From Glaciecola sp964621345 (GTDB taxonomy: Bacteria > Pseudomonadota > Gammaproteobacteria > Enterobacterales > Alteromonadaceae), in the NCBI GenBank assembly GCA_964621345.1, contig CAZUON010000001.1, positions 124,001-188,000 of the forward strand: DNA of 64,000 nucleotides. Reading direction: 5' to 3'. The notes beneath the pieces are model-generated. The model made no database searches and was not told the DNA's origin. It worked only from the letters and a program-made list of their open reading frames with translations. A program made the translations under genes and the position numbers. Below, one piece after another: positions 16,914-25,498 of this stretch. Positions within the stretch are counted from its first letter, which is position 1; every line of letters starts with the position of its first letter.

Positions 16914-17192
16914 GGTTATTCCTTAAGCTTATAAAAAGTAATGAGAGGCGCCTAACTGCTCTGCGTCCTCGTTTGCCAAAATCATTGCTATTGGCTTTAC
17001 AAGAGACATAGCTAAGAGTGTGCCAGCTTTTGAATGTTTTAATAAAAGCTTACTTTTCAATAAGTTAATTTTTTTAGATGACAATGTGCACGATGGTGAA
17101 AAAGAGCGGCTAGTAAAATTTAAGAAATTTGACGAAGTGGATTGGTTTTTTTGACCAAATATTAACCATTACGAAAACTCACCATACAAAGT

Positions 17193-17918
17193 CTAATTTG
17201 TGCCAAAAAGGGTCTTCGTCCAAAAGGGGTTTATCTGCTCATCCCATCTTACTGTCTTGCATATTCTTGCCTGTGAGTCACAATAAAGACCGCTCGACAT
17301 AGAGTACGAAGTGGGATCAAAGTCTTCAGAGTCTAGAATGTCTTGCCATTTTTCTCTCGCCTCAGCACCAAATATCTCTGCGCTAAGGGCAACAGATATT
17401 CCGTCGGAATCTACACAAAACTGATTAACACTATCGCAAATTACACCTTGCCTGGGTGAATAAATCGTAGCTGTCGACTTTTGCTCTTGCTCTTTCTTGT
17501 ATAGACGCATGAGTTCACTTTTATTGATGTCCTTGAGCACTAATTGTTCATTCTCAATGATATAAAAGCGAGCTTCCGTTAAGCGACGTTGATATTCTTG
17601 CGCGTCTGCTATGTTGGGGCAGTTCATTTTAGTGCTACTGAATTCTCCAAAGCTTATCTTTGCTTGGTCAAGCTCCAATATATTTCCAGAAAACCGATTG
17701 CAACCATCGCTTCCAGATACAGACATGTTTTTCATATCGAGGTTTAAACTTGCATTGTTACTTTCGTCAATAAAAGAGGTCGTTCTCGTTACCCAATTCA
17801 TATTTTCACTGTTTCCAAGCTTTATTGAGCTTGGGTGATATGTGCTGCATGAAAAGAGAAATAGCGTTAATACCGCTATAAAAAGATGAGAGTGGCGCGC
17901 GAGATGGTTACGAGTCAT
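17193..17918 (-). CDS. META domain lipoprotein
   Basis: A 241-residue protein with a lipoprotein signal (lipobox LFSC, Cys24, followed by STYHPSS). Residues of about 45-135 form a META (HslJ-like) domain, with the characteristic SGSDGCNRFSGNILE segment and the STKMNCPN segment containing its paired cysteines. The remaining C-terminal region is specific, with four cysteines in CDSVNQFCVD and CDSQARICKT, suggesting disulfides in the periplasm. META domains occur in heat-shock protein HslJ (novobiocin resistance) and in envelope proteins; the precise role here is unknown. It is divergent from the YHYH operon with 270 bases between. Confidence 0.8.
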   Translation of the reverse strand: MTRNHLARHSHLFIAVLTLFLFSCSTYHPSSIKLGNSENMNWVTRTTSFIDESNNASLNLDMKNMSVSGSDGCNRFSGNILELDQAKISFGEFSSTKMNCPNIADAQEYQRRLTEARFYIIENEQLVLKDINKSELMRLYKKEQEQKSTATIYSPRQGVICDSVNQFCVDSDGISVALSAEIFGAEAREKWQDILDSEDFDPTSYSMSSGLYCDSQARICKTVRWDEQINPFWTKTLFGTN

Positions 17919-18188
17919 AACTTCTATGTCCTTGGTCTATGTGACTTGTGTACACAAATGAGACAATTAATATTCGACATTGTTCGAAAGTGTAACAAAG
18001 TAAACTGCCATGTCTATTCCGAAATGGGAGATTACGGGGAGAGTTTTATTCAGGTACTTACCCAACTGTGTATTTGCAACATGATGATGAAAATTCCACA
18101 AAGATTGCACAAAGACTGCACAATTAGCCAATCTTATTCTGTTAGCTTCATTACTAGTATTCAATAACTCTAAACACTGAGGCTACTT

Positions 18189-19112
18189 ATGCCCTTTAAA
18201 ATGTCTTTGAAAAAAATTTCGACGCTAGGTATATCACTTTGCTGTGCCGCACTAATAGTTAGTTGCGGCGGTGGGTCAGGCAGTTCTTCCGACGACATAG
18301 TTGAACCTGTGGATTCAGTGGATCCGGTAGATCCAGTTGTTGCTCTGATTAATGGTTCGCCTGAAACCGGTTGTGACAACCCCATGACTGAACTGACAGG
18401 GCCATATTTTGAAATGGCGATGGCGAATGTTGTAGTGCTTCTATCTGAGGATGGTTGTACTGTGTCATTCAGTGCAGACGGTCAACCAAATCATATTTCT
18501 GAATACTGGGATCCCGATGGAAGTAACAGTAGTCTTTGGGTTGCCGCTGAAGACCCTGACGCATTTGGTAATCCTGATAGAGACAATAAGTCGGGAAGAT
18601 CGACCCCCGGATTTATTGACGACTACGTTGGGCTACAGTTTGACTTAGTTGTATCGGTCGACCCGCAACTAAACTCGGGTACTCTCGAGGCAACCAGTCT
18701 TGGTGCGATGGGGATAGCGGTAAGTGGTGCACCAATTTTTAACCAGCAGGAGGGCGCTCAAGATCTTTCTGGAGGCTCGGGCGTGGTTGAGGGGCTTGAT
18801 AGAAATGGCGCGCACACTGGGCCTCAGGTTTATCATTACCATTTGGAACCAAAAGCAATTTCATATGACGACGACAAGTTAGTTGGCATTATCGCAGATG
18901 GTTTTTTCCTATACGGACGAAAGGACTATTGGACAGGTGATTATCCTACTGATTTAGACGCAGCAAGCGGCCATGTAGGCCTAACCCAGGACTCAGGAGG
19001 AGAAGAGATTTATCACTACCACATCACCAGTGACCCCCTAATCAATACCACTGATGAATACCTTCTGTTTGGTAAAGGCGTGTTCAGCGGTTTTGAAAGT
19101 GGAGTGAGATAG
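18189..19112 (+). CDS. YHYH domain lipoprotein
   Basis: A 307-residue exported protein. Signal with lipobox LIVSC (Cys26), a Gly/Ser linker, a short acidic repeat (VEPVDSVDPVDP), then a YHYH domain. The namesake motif occurs twice, at residues 215-218 (GPQVYHYHLEP) and 275-278 (EEIYHYHITSD), and the ADGFFLYGRKDYW segment between them is the other conserved part of PF14240. The function of YHYH proteins is not established; paired histidines suggest metal binding. First gene of a tight operon with a MORN-like protein (4 bases downstream) and a SCO copper chaperone-like protein. The start could also be Met5 (18201). Confidence 0.88.
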   Translation: MPFKMSLKKISTLGISLCCAALIVSCGGGSGSSSDDIVEPVDSVDPVDPVVALINGSPETGCDNPMTELTGPYFEMAMANVVVLLSEDGCTVSFSADGQPNHISEYWDPDGSNSSLWVAAEDPDAFGNPDRDNKSGRSTPGFIDDYVGLQFDLVVSVDPQLNSGTLEATSLGAMGIAVSGAPIFNQQEGAQDLSGGSGVVEGLDRNGAHTGPQVYHYHLEPKAISYDDDKLVGIIADGFFLYGRKDYWTGDYPTDLDAASGHVGLTQDSGGEEIYHYHITSDPLINTTDEYLLFGKGVFSGFESGVR

Positions 19113-19116
19113 CGTC

Positions 19117-19716
19117 ATGCTAAAAAAAGGAGGTTTCTGCGTTCTCTTTCTATGTTTAACGCTCTCCACGGTATTATTGATTGGCGATTACATGCTGTCA
19201 AAGCCGCTAGTTGTCGCCGCTCAACAGACCGAGCGAAACGTCCGTGGTGAAGTGACGTTCGACGGTAATCGCTTCACAGGTGAGGTGATCACTTACGACA
19301 CTAACGGAAGCATATTACATCGAATTCATTATATGAACGGCCACCGACACGGCCTGAGCCGTTCATGGTTTAAAAATGGTGTACTTGGTTTTGAGGCTAA
19401 GTATGTTAAGGGTCGAAAAAACGGCCTGATAAGATCTTGGTGGGGAAACGGGAATTTAAGAACGCAAGAATATCGCAAAAATGGCCGTAGAGAGGGCGAA
19501 GGCCTTAGTTGGTATCCTAGCGGAGCACTGTTTAAAAAAACCAATCATGAAGCGGGGCGCGTAGCCGGTATACAGCAGATCTGGCGCGAAAACGGCAAAA
19601 TTTCTAGCAATTTTGAATACCGCAATGGCCGCCGTTTCGGTCTATTTAAATCCATCCCTTGCATGGGAGTTGAAGACGAGAAGCTTTCAATCTCTTATTA
19701 CAAAGAACAGAGTTAA
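19117..19716 (+). CDS. MORN-variant repeat exported protein
   Basis: A 199-residue protein with an N-terminal hydrophobic segment (CVLFLCLTLSTVLLIGDYML) serving as signal or anchor. Five MORN-variant (YwqK-like) repeats follow, of the form YxNGxRHGLxRSWxxNGxL: YMNGHRHGLSRSWFKNG, YVKGRKNGLIRSWWGNG, YRKNGRREGEGLSWYPSG and two more divergent copies. Such beta-hairpin repeats act as protein- or lipid-binding scaffolds. Many databases name them YwqK antitoxins, but no toxin is present here and that name should not be taken literally. It sits between the YHYH and SCO genes and is almost certainly co-transcribed with both. Confidence 0.82.
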   Translation: MLKKGGFCVLFLCLTLSTVLLIGDYMLSKPLVVAAQQTERNVRGEVTFDGNRFTGEVITYDTNGSILHRIHYMNGHRHGLSRSWFKNGVLGFEAKYVKGRKNGLIRSWWGNGNLRTQEYRKNGRREGEGLSWYPSGALFKKTNHEAGRVAGIQQIWRENGKISSNFEYRNGRRFGLFKSIPCMGVEDEKLSISYYKEQS

Positions 19717-19748
19717 GGCAATTTGAAAAAGATGAGGCAGCAATATAT

Positions 19749-20426
19749 ATGACAACGATCACGAAGACAGTTAAAACACTTTTCGGCCTGATTTTCGCGC
19801 TCACATCAGCGCTTGCACTTGCTCAGGCAGGTGAGGCACTTCCTTATTATAATAGCGCTGATTTCACCCCGCATTGGTACAAATCTAATGACGAGAAGCT
19901 TTTAGACTTTCATAGAATTCCCGCATTTAGCTTTACCGACCAAGCGGGCAACCGCGTGAGCGATCGAACGCTACAGGACAAGATTTATATCGCGAGCTTC
20001 TTTTTTAGTACGTGCCCGGGCATTTGCCCAACGGTCCAGTCAAAACTTAGCCGAGTGCAGGTACACTTTGTTGGTGATCCAGACGTGAAAATTGTTCAAC
20101 ACTCTATAACGCCATCTGTTGATACCGTGGAGACATTGTCTGCTTACGCTAAGAAAAATCAGATCGACAATAGTATCTGGCACCTGCTAACAGGTGATCG
20201 TGACGACATTTACGAACTTGCTAAAAGTGCTTATTTTGCCAGTGAAGATTTGGGGAAGATTCAAGGTACGGACGACTTCCTACACACAGAGAACCTTCTA
20301 CTGATTGATCAAAATAAGCATATACGAGGCATTTATAACGGTCTTAACAACGTTTCAATCGACTATTTAATTGCGGATATCGAAGCACTAAAAACTGAGC
20401 GCAGCGACAAAATGGCTTGTCATTAA
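19749..20426 (+). CDS. SCO1/SenC family copper-binding thioredoxin-like protein
   Basis: A 225-residue exported SCO family protein. Signal peptide through about residue 26 (SALALAQA), then a thioredoxin fold with the copper-binding CxxxC at Cys89 and Cys93 (FSTCPGICPTVQSKL) and the distal ligand His179 (DDFLHTENLLLID). SCO proteins deliver copper to, or reduce, the CuA site of cytochrome oxidase; others act as thiol-disulfide redox proteins. No cytochrome oxidase genes are near, so it may serve the YHYH protein encoded in the same operon. The final three residues ACH (C-terminal Cys and His) are a possible extra metal site. Confidence 0.92.
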   Translation: MTTITKTVKTLFGLIFALTSALALAQAGEALPYYNSADFTPHWYKSNDEKLLDFHRIPAFSFTDQAGNRVSDRTLQDKIYIASFFFSTCPGICPTVQSKLSRVQVHFVGDPDVKIVQHSITPSVDTVETLSAYAKKNQIDNSIWHLLTGDRDDIYELAKSAYFASEDLGKIQGTDDFLHTENLLLIDQNKHIRGIYNGLNNVSIDYLIADIEALKTERSDKMACH

Positions 20427-20457
20427 TAAGGAAGGGCTTTTCAATGCATGAAACACA

Positions 20458-22104
20458 TTAATTGATGGCTTTTTCCACTTCATCAATCATATTATCGAAC
20501 TTTGTTTTGTGTGCATCTTTAAGGGGCATATTGTTGATAAAGCGATAAAGCTCACGTGCTTGCACAATATGTTGGCCTTCTGGCTTGTTGGTTTTTTCGA
20601 TAAGTTTTACTAAACATTGTAATAGGTTAAGATTTACATTTATATTAAGTGGACTGACTTTTTTCGCGGTATTGAATTCTTCATAGGCTTCTTGATAGCT
20701 ACCTGAACTATATAAACTTACCCCTCTTTTGTTATGGCAGACATACAAGTCAAAGGTTTCTTTGGCATTGGCACTTTCGCGCTCTATTAAATGCAATATC
20801 GATTGGTCTATCTTGTCTGCATTTTTACGCAAAACCTTTATTAACTTAGTGGCTTCTTCAAAATCCCCCAAATCAAACATCAGCTTTAAGCTGTCGGCGG
20901 CCATCGCAATAGGGTAGTCGCTAAAATTTTTCTCAATTTGAATCTGCGTTTCTTCGAAGCTCTTTTTGGACTCAGACTGCTTGCCCTCAATAAGTAACAT
21001 GCGCGATTGGATCACCGACTGGAAAATATCAAAGTCGAAATCATCAGGGCTCTGATGAATAGATTCGTCATTTTGCATTCGCTGCATGGTAAGCAAGGTT
21101 TCTTGTAAGTAACGATTTTTAACGCTTTTATGCTCGGTGTTTTCAGCAATATCTAAAACAGAGCGAATGTAACCACACACATGATTAATATTTTTGTGTA
21201 CAGAACGTTGAGAGAGCTCATAAATGGATTTGGCGCTGTGCATTGCCAGCTCAAAATGCCCGTTTTCTCTGGCAATTTCGCACACCCTAAAGTGGCGGTC
21301 AATTGATAGAGGAGAGAGTTCTAGCGCCTCTAGAATATATTTTAAAGCTTCAGGCTTTTTATTATCTTGTAAATAAGCATCTGCAATAATGTCGTAGGCT
21401 TCTACCGTATTGACTGAGCTTTCGATAACGCGTTTAGCCAATTCGATAGCTTTTTCAAAGTCCTTTTTCAAAAGGTGCGTTTTTGCCAACGAACATACCG
21501 CCCAATGCAGTGCGCGCTCTTCAATTACCTTGTTAAGCACCGCTTCAGCGGCATCGTATTGCTCAGTTTTCCAATAAAGTTTTACTAAAAGCTGAAGTAG
21601 GTGATTCGTATAGCGGGGCTCTATTTGTAAAAAGTGCTTGCAGGTTTCGATGCTCAAAATATATTTCTGATGATCTATTTGACTGTAAAGGGCTGCTAAA
21701 CTGATTCGGCGCTGCGTAGCTCTACTAATGCGAGCATTGAGCTGCGCTTGTGAAAAGGGTTTAACTAAATAGTCGTCGGGCTGTTTTTCAAGGGAGCCTA
21801 ATACCATGCTTCGGGCGCTGTCACCGCTTATCATAATAAAAACGGTTGATGGTTTTACTAGCTGGCACTTTCTAATTTCTTCTAAAAATTCAAAGCCGTT
21901 TTTGCGGTTAGTGCCTAAATGTAAGTCGCTCACGATAATATCGTATTTACTGCCTTTGCAGGCTTTCAGTCCGGCTTCTGCTGATTGTTCGGTGTGTACC
22001 TTTTTTGCACCTAAGGCGTTTAGCAAACCGCGCAACAACATTAAAAACGGGCGACGGTCTTCTACGACTAGGCATCTTTTGTCTGAATAGTCTAATTTTT
22101 CCAT
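20458..22104 (-). CDS. Response regulator with TPR repeats
   Basis: A 548-residue protein with an N-terminal receiver domain (about 8-130): acidic pair near ED15-16, phosphoacceptor Asp60 in YDIIVSDLHLG, Ser/Thr switch in MISGD, Lys115 in YLVKPF. The rest is helical with several TPR units (for example residues 150-290 and near 470-500). It has no DNA-binding domain, so output is probably by protein-protein contact. No histidine kinase is adjacent; an orphan soluble kinase is encoded at 36123-36839. A 94-base fragment of a close paralogue is found at 15626-15719, indicating that this gene family has been duplicated in the genome. Confidence 0.88.
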   Translation of the reverse strand: MEKLDYSDKRCLVVEDRRPFLMLLRGLLNALGAKKVHTEQSAEAGLKACKGSKYDIIVSDLHLGTNRKNGFEFLEEIRKCQLVKPSTVFIMISGDSARSMVLGSLEKQPDDYLVKPFSQAQLNARISRATQRRISLAALYSQIDHQKYILSIETCKHFLQIEPRYTNHLLQLLVKLYWKTEQYDAAEAVLNKVIEERALHWAVCSLAKTHLLKKDFEKAIELAKRVIESSVNTVEAYDIIADAYLQDNKKPEALKYILEALELSPLSIDRHFRVCEIARENGHFELAMHSAKSIYELSQRSVHKNINHVCGYIRSVLDIAENTEHKSVKNRYLQETLLTMQRMQNDESIHQSPDDFDFDIFQSVIQSRMLLIEGKQSESKKSFEETQIQIEKNFSDYPIAMAADSLKLMFDLGDFEEATKLIKVLRKNADKIDQSILHLIERESANAKETFDLYVCHNKRGVSLYSSGSYQEAYEEFNTAKKVSPLNINVNLNLLQCLVKLIEKTNKPEGQHIVQARELYRFINNMPLKDAHKTKFDNMIDEVEKAIN

Positions 22105-22292
22105 TGAATACCGACGAACTCATTTTATGTTAATTAGAAACGACCTAACACAGCACTTTGCTGTCTTAGCCTAATACTCTTCTTTATATCGTTAAAATAG
22201 AAAAAGCCTTGAGCTATTTAAGCTGCTTGCCGATAGATCATTAACTGTCTGATTTAATTTTGTACAATGCTCGCGTCGATACGCATTTATAT

Positions 22293-22814
22293 ATGAACAT
22301 ACACGACTATATTTATAGCCAAAATACGATTAACAAAGCGCTCCATGCGCCAGGAGAGGAGCATCTAGATTTTGCTTTGTTTGCGTCTATTTTTAGTGAA
22401 CAAATGGATCTTAGTCGAGAGCATATTCAAGCAGATGAAGAAATACCAGTGCCTACTTTTATTGAAGGTATTGAGGGCAATACCCATAAAGCCTTTCATT
22501 TAAAAGCAGAAGCTCAAGATTATAAGATGTATCAGCTTTTAAACGATGCACTACAAAGACAGAACATGCTCGAGTATAAGCTATTGCAGTGCATGTCTTG
22601 CGTACCACTTTCTCTTCATGATGATCACCAACATATAGATGACGATGTCCTCAGTAATTGCTCTATGGCAACGCAGCAAACCTTCAAACAAAAACAAAGT
22701 GCGTATTATGATGCTGCTGAATTAGGCGAAGATGCGAATGCGAGTAATCAGCAGCAGCCAGCGTGGTTGCACGATATTATTGAGCAAAGCCACCAGCAGT
22801 TCCAAAACTTATAG
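22293..22814 (+). CDS. Uncharacterised protein, possibly VC2046/SO_2500 family
   Basis: A 173-residue soluble, acidic, Gln- and His-rich protein (MNIHDYIYSQNTINKALHAP). The ATG at 22293 is preferred to the upstream TTG at 22260. The segment DFALFASIFSEQMDL resembles the start of the VC2046/SO_2500 family of uncharacterised gammaproteobacterial proteins, but I hold this naming only weakly. No membrane segments or catalytic motifs are visible. It is encoded upstream of trhO with 161 bases between, so co-transcription is possible. The base composition is like that of its neighbours, supporting a real gene. Confidence 0.6.
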   Translation: MNIHDYIYSQNTINKALHAPGEEHLDFALFASIFSEQMDLSREHIQADEEIPVPTFIEGIEGNTHKAFHLKAEAQDYKMYQLLNDALQRQNMLEYKLLQCMSCVPLSLHDDHQHIDDDVLSNCSMATQQTFKQKQSAYYDAAELGEDANASNQQQPAWLHDIIEQSHQQFQNL

Positions 22815-22975
22815 GATTTACCTTCCTTACCCTCACATTACTCGCAATTTTGTTTGTACTACCTGCTACCTATCTTTAAAAGCATACGCATATCTCGATA
22901 TTTTCTCGCCTATGTGCTAGTCTTCGCGCCGCAATTTTGCATTGGTTTTACGTTCCAACGTCGCAAAGGTAAATT

Positions 22976-23971
22976 ATGAATCAGTTTTTAGTATGTGCAC
23001 TATACAAGTTCGTCACGCTTGAAAATTACAAAGAGATGCGCGAACCGCTTCGCGCATTTATGGAGTCTCAACAGATAAAAGGCACCATATTGCTCGCAAA
23101 AGAAGGTCTCAATGGCACCGTTTCAGGGCCTGAGGCTAGCATTAAGTCGCTACTTGCTCGCTTAAACGAAGATGAGCGCATTGCGCCGGTCTCCCACAAA
23201 GAATCTTGGCATGACGAACAGCCTTTTTATCGTACGAAGGTTAAGCTTAAACAAGAGATTGTAACCATGGGCGTGGAAGGCATCGACCCTCGCCAAACGG
23301 TAGGTACCTACGTTAAGCCAAAAGATTGGAATGCACTAATATCTGACCCTGATGTGACCGTTATTGATACCCGTAACGACTATGAAATTGAAATTGGTAC
23401 TTTTAAGCATGCGGTTAATCCAAATACCGAATCATTTCGAGAGTTCCCTGAATATGTTGCACAAAACCTCGACATCGCCAAACATAAAAAAGTCGCGATG
23501 TTTTGCACCGGTGGTATACGCTGCGAAAAATCCACAGCTTATTTGAAAGAGCAAGGCTTTGATGAGGTATATCATTTAGAGGGTGGCATTCTTCAATATT
23601 TAGAAGATGTCCCTCAAGATGAATCATTATGGGAAGGGGATTGTTTTGTTTTCGATAACCGTGTTGCGGTAAATCATCAATTACAAAAGAGTGATTATGA
23701 CCAATGCTACGGCTGCCGCTTGCCCCTAACCGAAGAAGAAAAACAAAGTGAAATGTTTGAAGCCGGTGTAACCTGCCCAAAGTGTTATGGTAAGCATTCG
23801 GACGAGCAACTAGCGCGTTTCCGCGAGCGTGAAAAGCAAGTTAACTTAGCAAAAGCACGTAAACAGGAGCATGTAGGCAGCGGCGCACGTGACTTAATGC
23901 AGCAAAAGCGAGACAAAAAAGCACGTCAGCAACGCGCACGAGCACTCGCACAAAAACACGCGCAACAGTAA
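22976..23971 (+). CDS. trhO: tRNA uridine(34) hydroxylase, rhodanese-like
   Basis: TrhO (YceA) forms 5-hydroxyuridine at tRNA position 34 in an oxygen-dependent reaction. The N-terminal domain includes GTILLAKEGLNGTVSG. The rhodanese domain (about 120-220) contains VIDTRNDYEIEIGTF and the active-site loop MFCTGGIRCEK with Cys177 and Cys183. A C-terminal zinc-ribbon-like pair (CYGCRLPL and CPKCYGKH) and a basic tail complete the protein. At 331 residues it matches the family. The symbol yceA is also used for it. Confidence 0.95.
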   Translation: MNQFLVCALYKFVTLENYKEMREPLRAFMESQQIKGTILLAKEGLNGTVSGPEASIKSLLARLNEDERIAPVSHKESWHDEQPFYRTKVKLKQEIVTMGVEGIDPRQTVGTYVKPKDWNALISDPDVTVIDTRNDYEIEIGTFKHAVNPNTESFREFPEYVAQNLDIAKHKKVAMFCTGGIRCEKSTAYLKEQGFDEVYHLEGGILQYLEDVPQDESLWEGDCFVFDNRVAVNHQLQKSDYDQCYGCRLPLTEEEKQSEMFEAGVTCPKCYGKHSDEQLARFREREKQVNLAKARKQEHVGSGARDLMQQKRDKKARQQRARALAQKHAQQ

Positions 23972-24078
23972 ATTGTGACTGAGTGTGAATCATCAGGTTT
24001 TTTCCTAGACATTGATGAAGTTATCAGAGTAAACTTGATGATAATGAATTCAATATTTTCACCGACAGGGGGGCAGCC

Positions 24079-24339
24079 ATGAGTGATACTAAAGCGCCGG
24101 CTAACCAGTTAACAGAAGAACAGATCGCCAGTATTAGAAAAGACTTCGACTTTTTTGACAGAGATGGCAACGGCCAAATTGATTTAAGCGAGTTTATCGA
24201 CTTGCTCACAATATTGTCGCCAAAAACCAAAATCAACCATGTTCAAGAAGGCTTTGATTTGATTGATGGCAACGGTGATGGATTTATTGATTTCGAAGAA
24301 TTTTTAGCATGGTGGAAAGAAGGCTGGTGGGAGTACTAA
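24079..24339 (+). CDS. Two-EF-hand calcium-binding protein
   Basis: An 86-residue cytosolic protein with two canonical 12-residue EF-hand loops: DRDGNGQIDLSE (residues 27-38) and DGNGDGFIDFEE (63-74). All coordinating positions (D1, D/N3, N/D5, position 7, D9, E12) are filled by suitable residues, so it should bind calcium. It ends in a Trp-rich tail (LAWWKEGWWEY) that could mediate target binding. A very strong purine-rich ribosome-binding site (GGGGGG) precedes the ATG. It has its own terminator. Calmodulin-like proteins of this type are seen in several gammaproteobacteria; the target is unknown. Confidence 0.88.
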   Translation: MSDTKAPANQLTEEQIASIRKDFDFFDRDGNGQIDLSEFIDLLTILSPKTKINHVQEGFDLIDGNGDGFIDFEEFLAWWKEGWWEY

Positions 24340-24385
24340 GCTTTCAGCCGACTTCTTCGTTATGCAACGAATTAAAGATGTGAAC

Positions 24386-24412
24386 AAAAGGCGCTTGAGG
24401 GCGCCTTTTTTG
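24386..24412 (+). terminator. Rho-independent terminator
   Basis: Stem AAAAGGCGC / GCGCCTTTT with TTGAGG loop and a TTTTTT run, after the EF-hand gene. Confidence 0.85.
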
Positions 24413-24690
24413 TGTTTTAACTAGTAGCTTTTTATCTGTGATTTACAGAAAAGTAACGCTATTTAGAAAATGTACTTATTCTATTAAAATCTTTAAAAAT
24501 ACACGAATATGCTTAATTTGGAATTTATTTGTAGTTAAATTCGTAATTATAATTAATTGTTAAAATCTTAATTGTGTAATTATTTGCTGCAAAATGTGGT
24601 TAAATGTATGTAAAAGTTAATAACTGCTTTTACCTTCATTTTATTAATTTTTGTAGCATGCTCAATTGAAAATTTGTTAGATGAAATAAA
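24413..24690. other. Very AT-rich intergenic stretch before ybaK
   Basis: About 280 bases, strongly AT-rich, with no gene-like frame. Contains many TTAAT/AATTA runs and probably the ybaK promoter. Such composition could attract H-NS-type proteins, but there is no direct sign of this. Confidence 0.45.
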
Positions 24691-25158
24691 ATGACACCAG
24701 GCATCAATGCTCTTAAAAAGCACAAAGTTGATTTTGAAATATTGCATTATGAGCACGACAGTAACATGCAATCCTTTGGGCTAGAAGTGTGCGAGAAACT
24801 AAAGCTTCCAGCTAACAAGGTGTTTAAGACACTCATGGTTGAGCTGGCAAATAACACGCTTGTTAGCGTGCTTGTACCTGTAAGTTCGCAGTTAAATATG
24901 AAGATACTCGCACAGCATATGCACGTTAAGTCTGCGAAAATGGCAAGTCCTAGCCAAGTTAAAAATAGCAGTGGATATGTACTTGGAGGCGTTAGTCCTT
25001 TTGGGCAAAAAAAGCTGAAGCACACTATTGTTGATATATCTGCACAGGATCTGGATATTGTCTACGTGAGCGCGGGTAAAAGAGGCCTTGAAATAAAGAT
25101 AAGGCCTGAGGTATTACATACCTTGTTAAAGGCAAGTTTTGTAAGCATTGCGCATTAA
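24691..25158 (+). CDS. ybaK: Cys-tRNA(Pro)/Cys-tRNA(Cys) deacylase YbaK
   Basis: A 155-residue YbaK/EbsC editing-domain protein that hydrolyses mischarged Cys-tRNA(Pro) in trans. Visible features: start MTPGINALKKHKVDFEILHY, the lysine motif KVFKTLMVEL (catalytic-site Lys), and GYVLGGVSPFGQKKLKHTIVD, the family signature containing GGVSPFG. Length is normal. It converges with the DUF2282 gene 19 bases later. Confidence 0.95.
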   Translation: MTPGINALKKHKVDFEILHYEHDSNMQSFGLEVCEKLKLPANKVFKTLMVELANNTLVSVLVPVSSQLNMKILAQHMHVKSAKMASPSQVKNSSGYVLGGVSPFGQKKLKHTIVDISAQDLDIVYVSAGKRGLEIKIRPEVLHTLLKASFVSIAH

Positions 25159-25177
25159 GTTTATGTTTGAAAAAGAC

Positions 25178-25480
25178 CTACTCGTTCTCGTTACGTTCCT
25201 TACGCTGTAGCTTTTCAAACATCTTCATTGCTTGCTCTTGACTATAACCGCCTAATTCTTTGCACGTGCTTGCTGGCACTAAACGCCATTCCCCAATGTC
25301 GTTAGCAAGCGTTGCTTGACCCGCGCAAGCATGAGTGCCGGCTAAGTTAGCACAATCATTTTGTCCAACTGCCGACACGCCAAAACACTTTTCAGTGTCT
25401 TTACTTTCGGTGATGTGGGCGTTTGCCATACTTACGGCGCTAATAGCAGTTAGCACACCTAGCGTTATTCGATATTTCAT
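25178..25480 (-). CDS. DUF2282 bufferin-like (BufA) precursor
   Basis: A 100-residue protein with a signal peptide (about 1-21) and four cysteines at 32, 43, 52 and 73, in the motifs EKCFGVSAVGQNDCAN, THACAGQ and VPASTCKELGG. This is the DUF2282 pattern, now known as BufA1 bufferins: exported copper-related RiPPs whose cysteines are modified by an MNIO enzyme (BufB, DUF692) with partner BufC. Neither BufB nor BufC, nor a DoxX protein, is present here; the neighbours are ybaK and a DEAD-box helicase. An extra charged tail (QAMKMFEKLQRKERNENE) follows the conserved part. Modification by enzymes encoded elsewhere is possible. It starts 18 bases after the helicase stop. Confidence 0.82.
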   Translation of the reverse strand: MKYRITLGVLTAISAVSMANAHITESKDTEKCFGVSAVGQNDCANLAGTHACAGQATLANDIGEWRLVPASTCKELGGYSQEQAMKMFEKLQRKERNENE

Positions 25481-25498
25481 ACTACGAATTTTCCTGTT

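Noticed and set aside
16951..17154. Open + strand frame of about 67 codons ending DEVDWFF
   Set aside because: No ATG, only internal GTG, no ribosome-binding site; lies in the upstream region of the small exported-protein gene. Most likely chance.
19117..19716. Naming the MORN-type protein a YwqK antitoxin
   Set aside because: No toxin partner; exported, in an operon with YHYH and SCO. The repeat fold alone does not make it an antitoxin.
24413..24690. Possible origin or H-NS target in the AT-rich stretch
   Set aside because: No DnaA boxes or iterated motifs seen; AT-richness alone is not enough.
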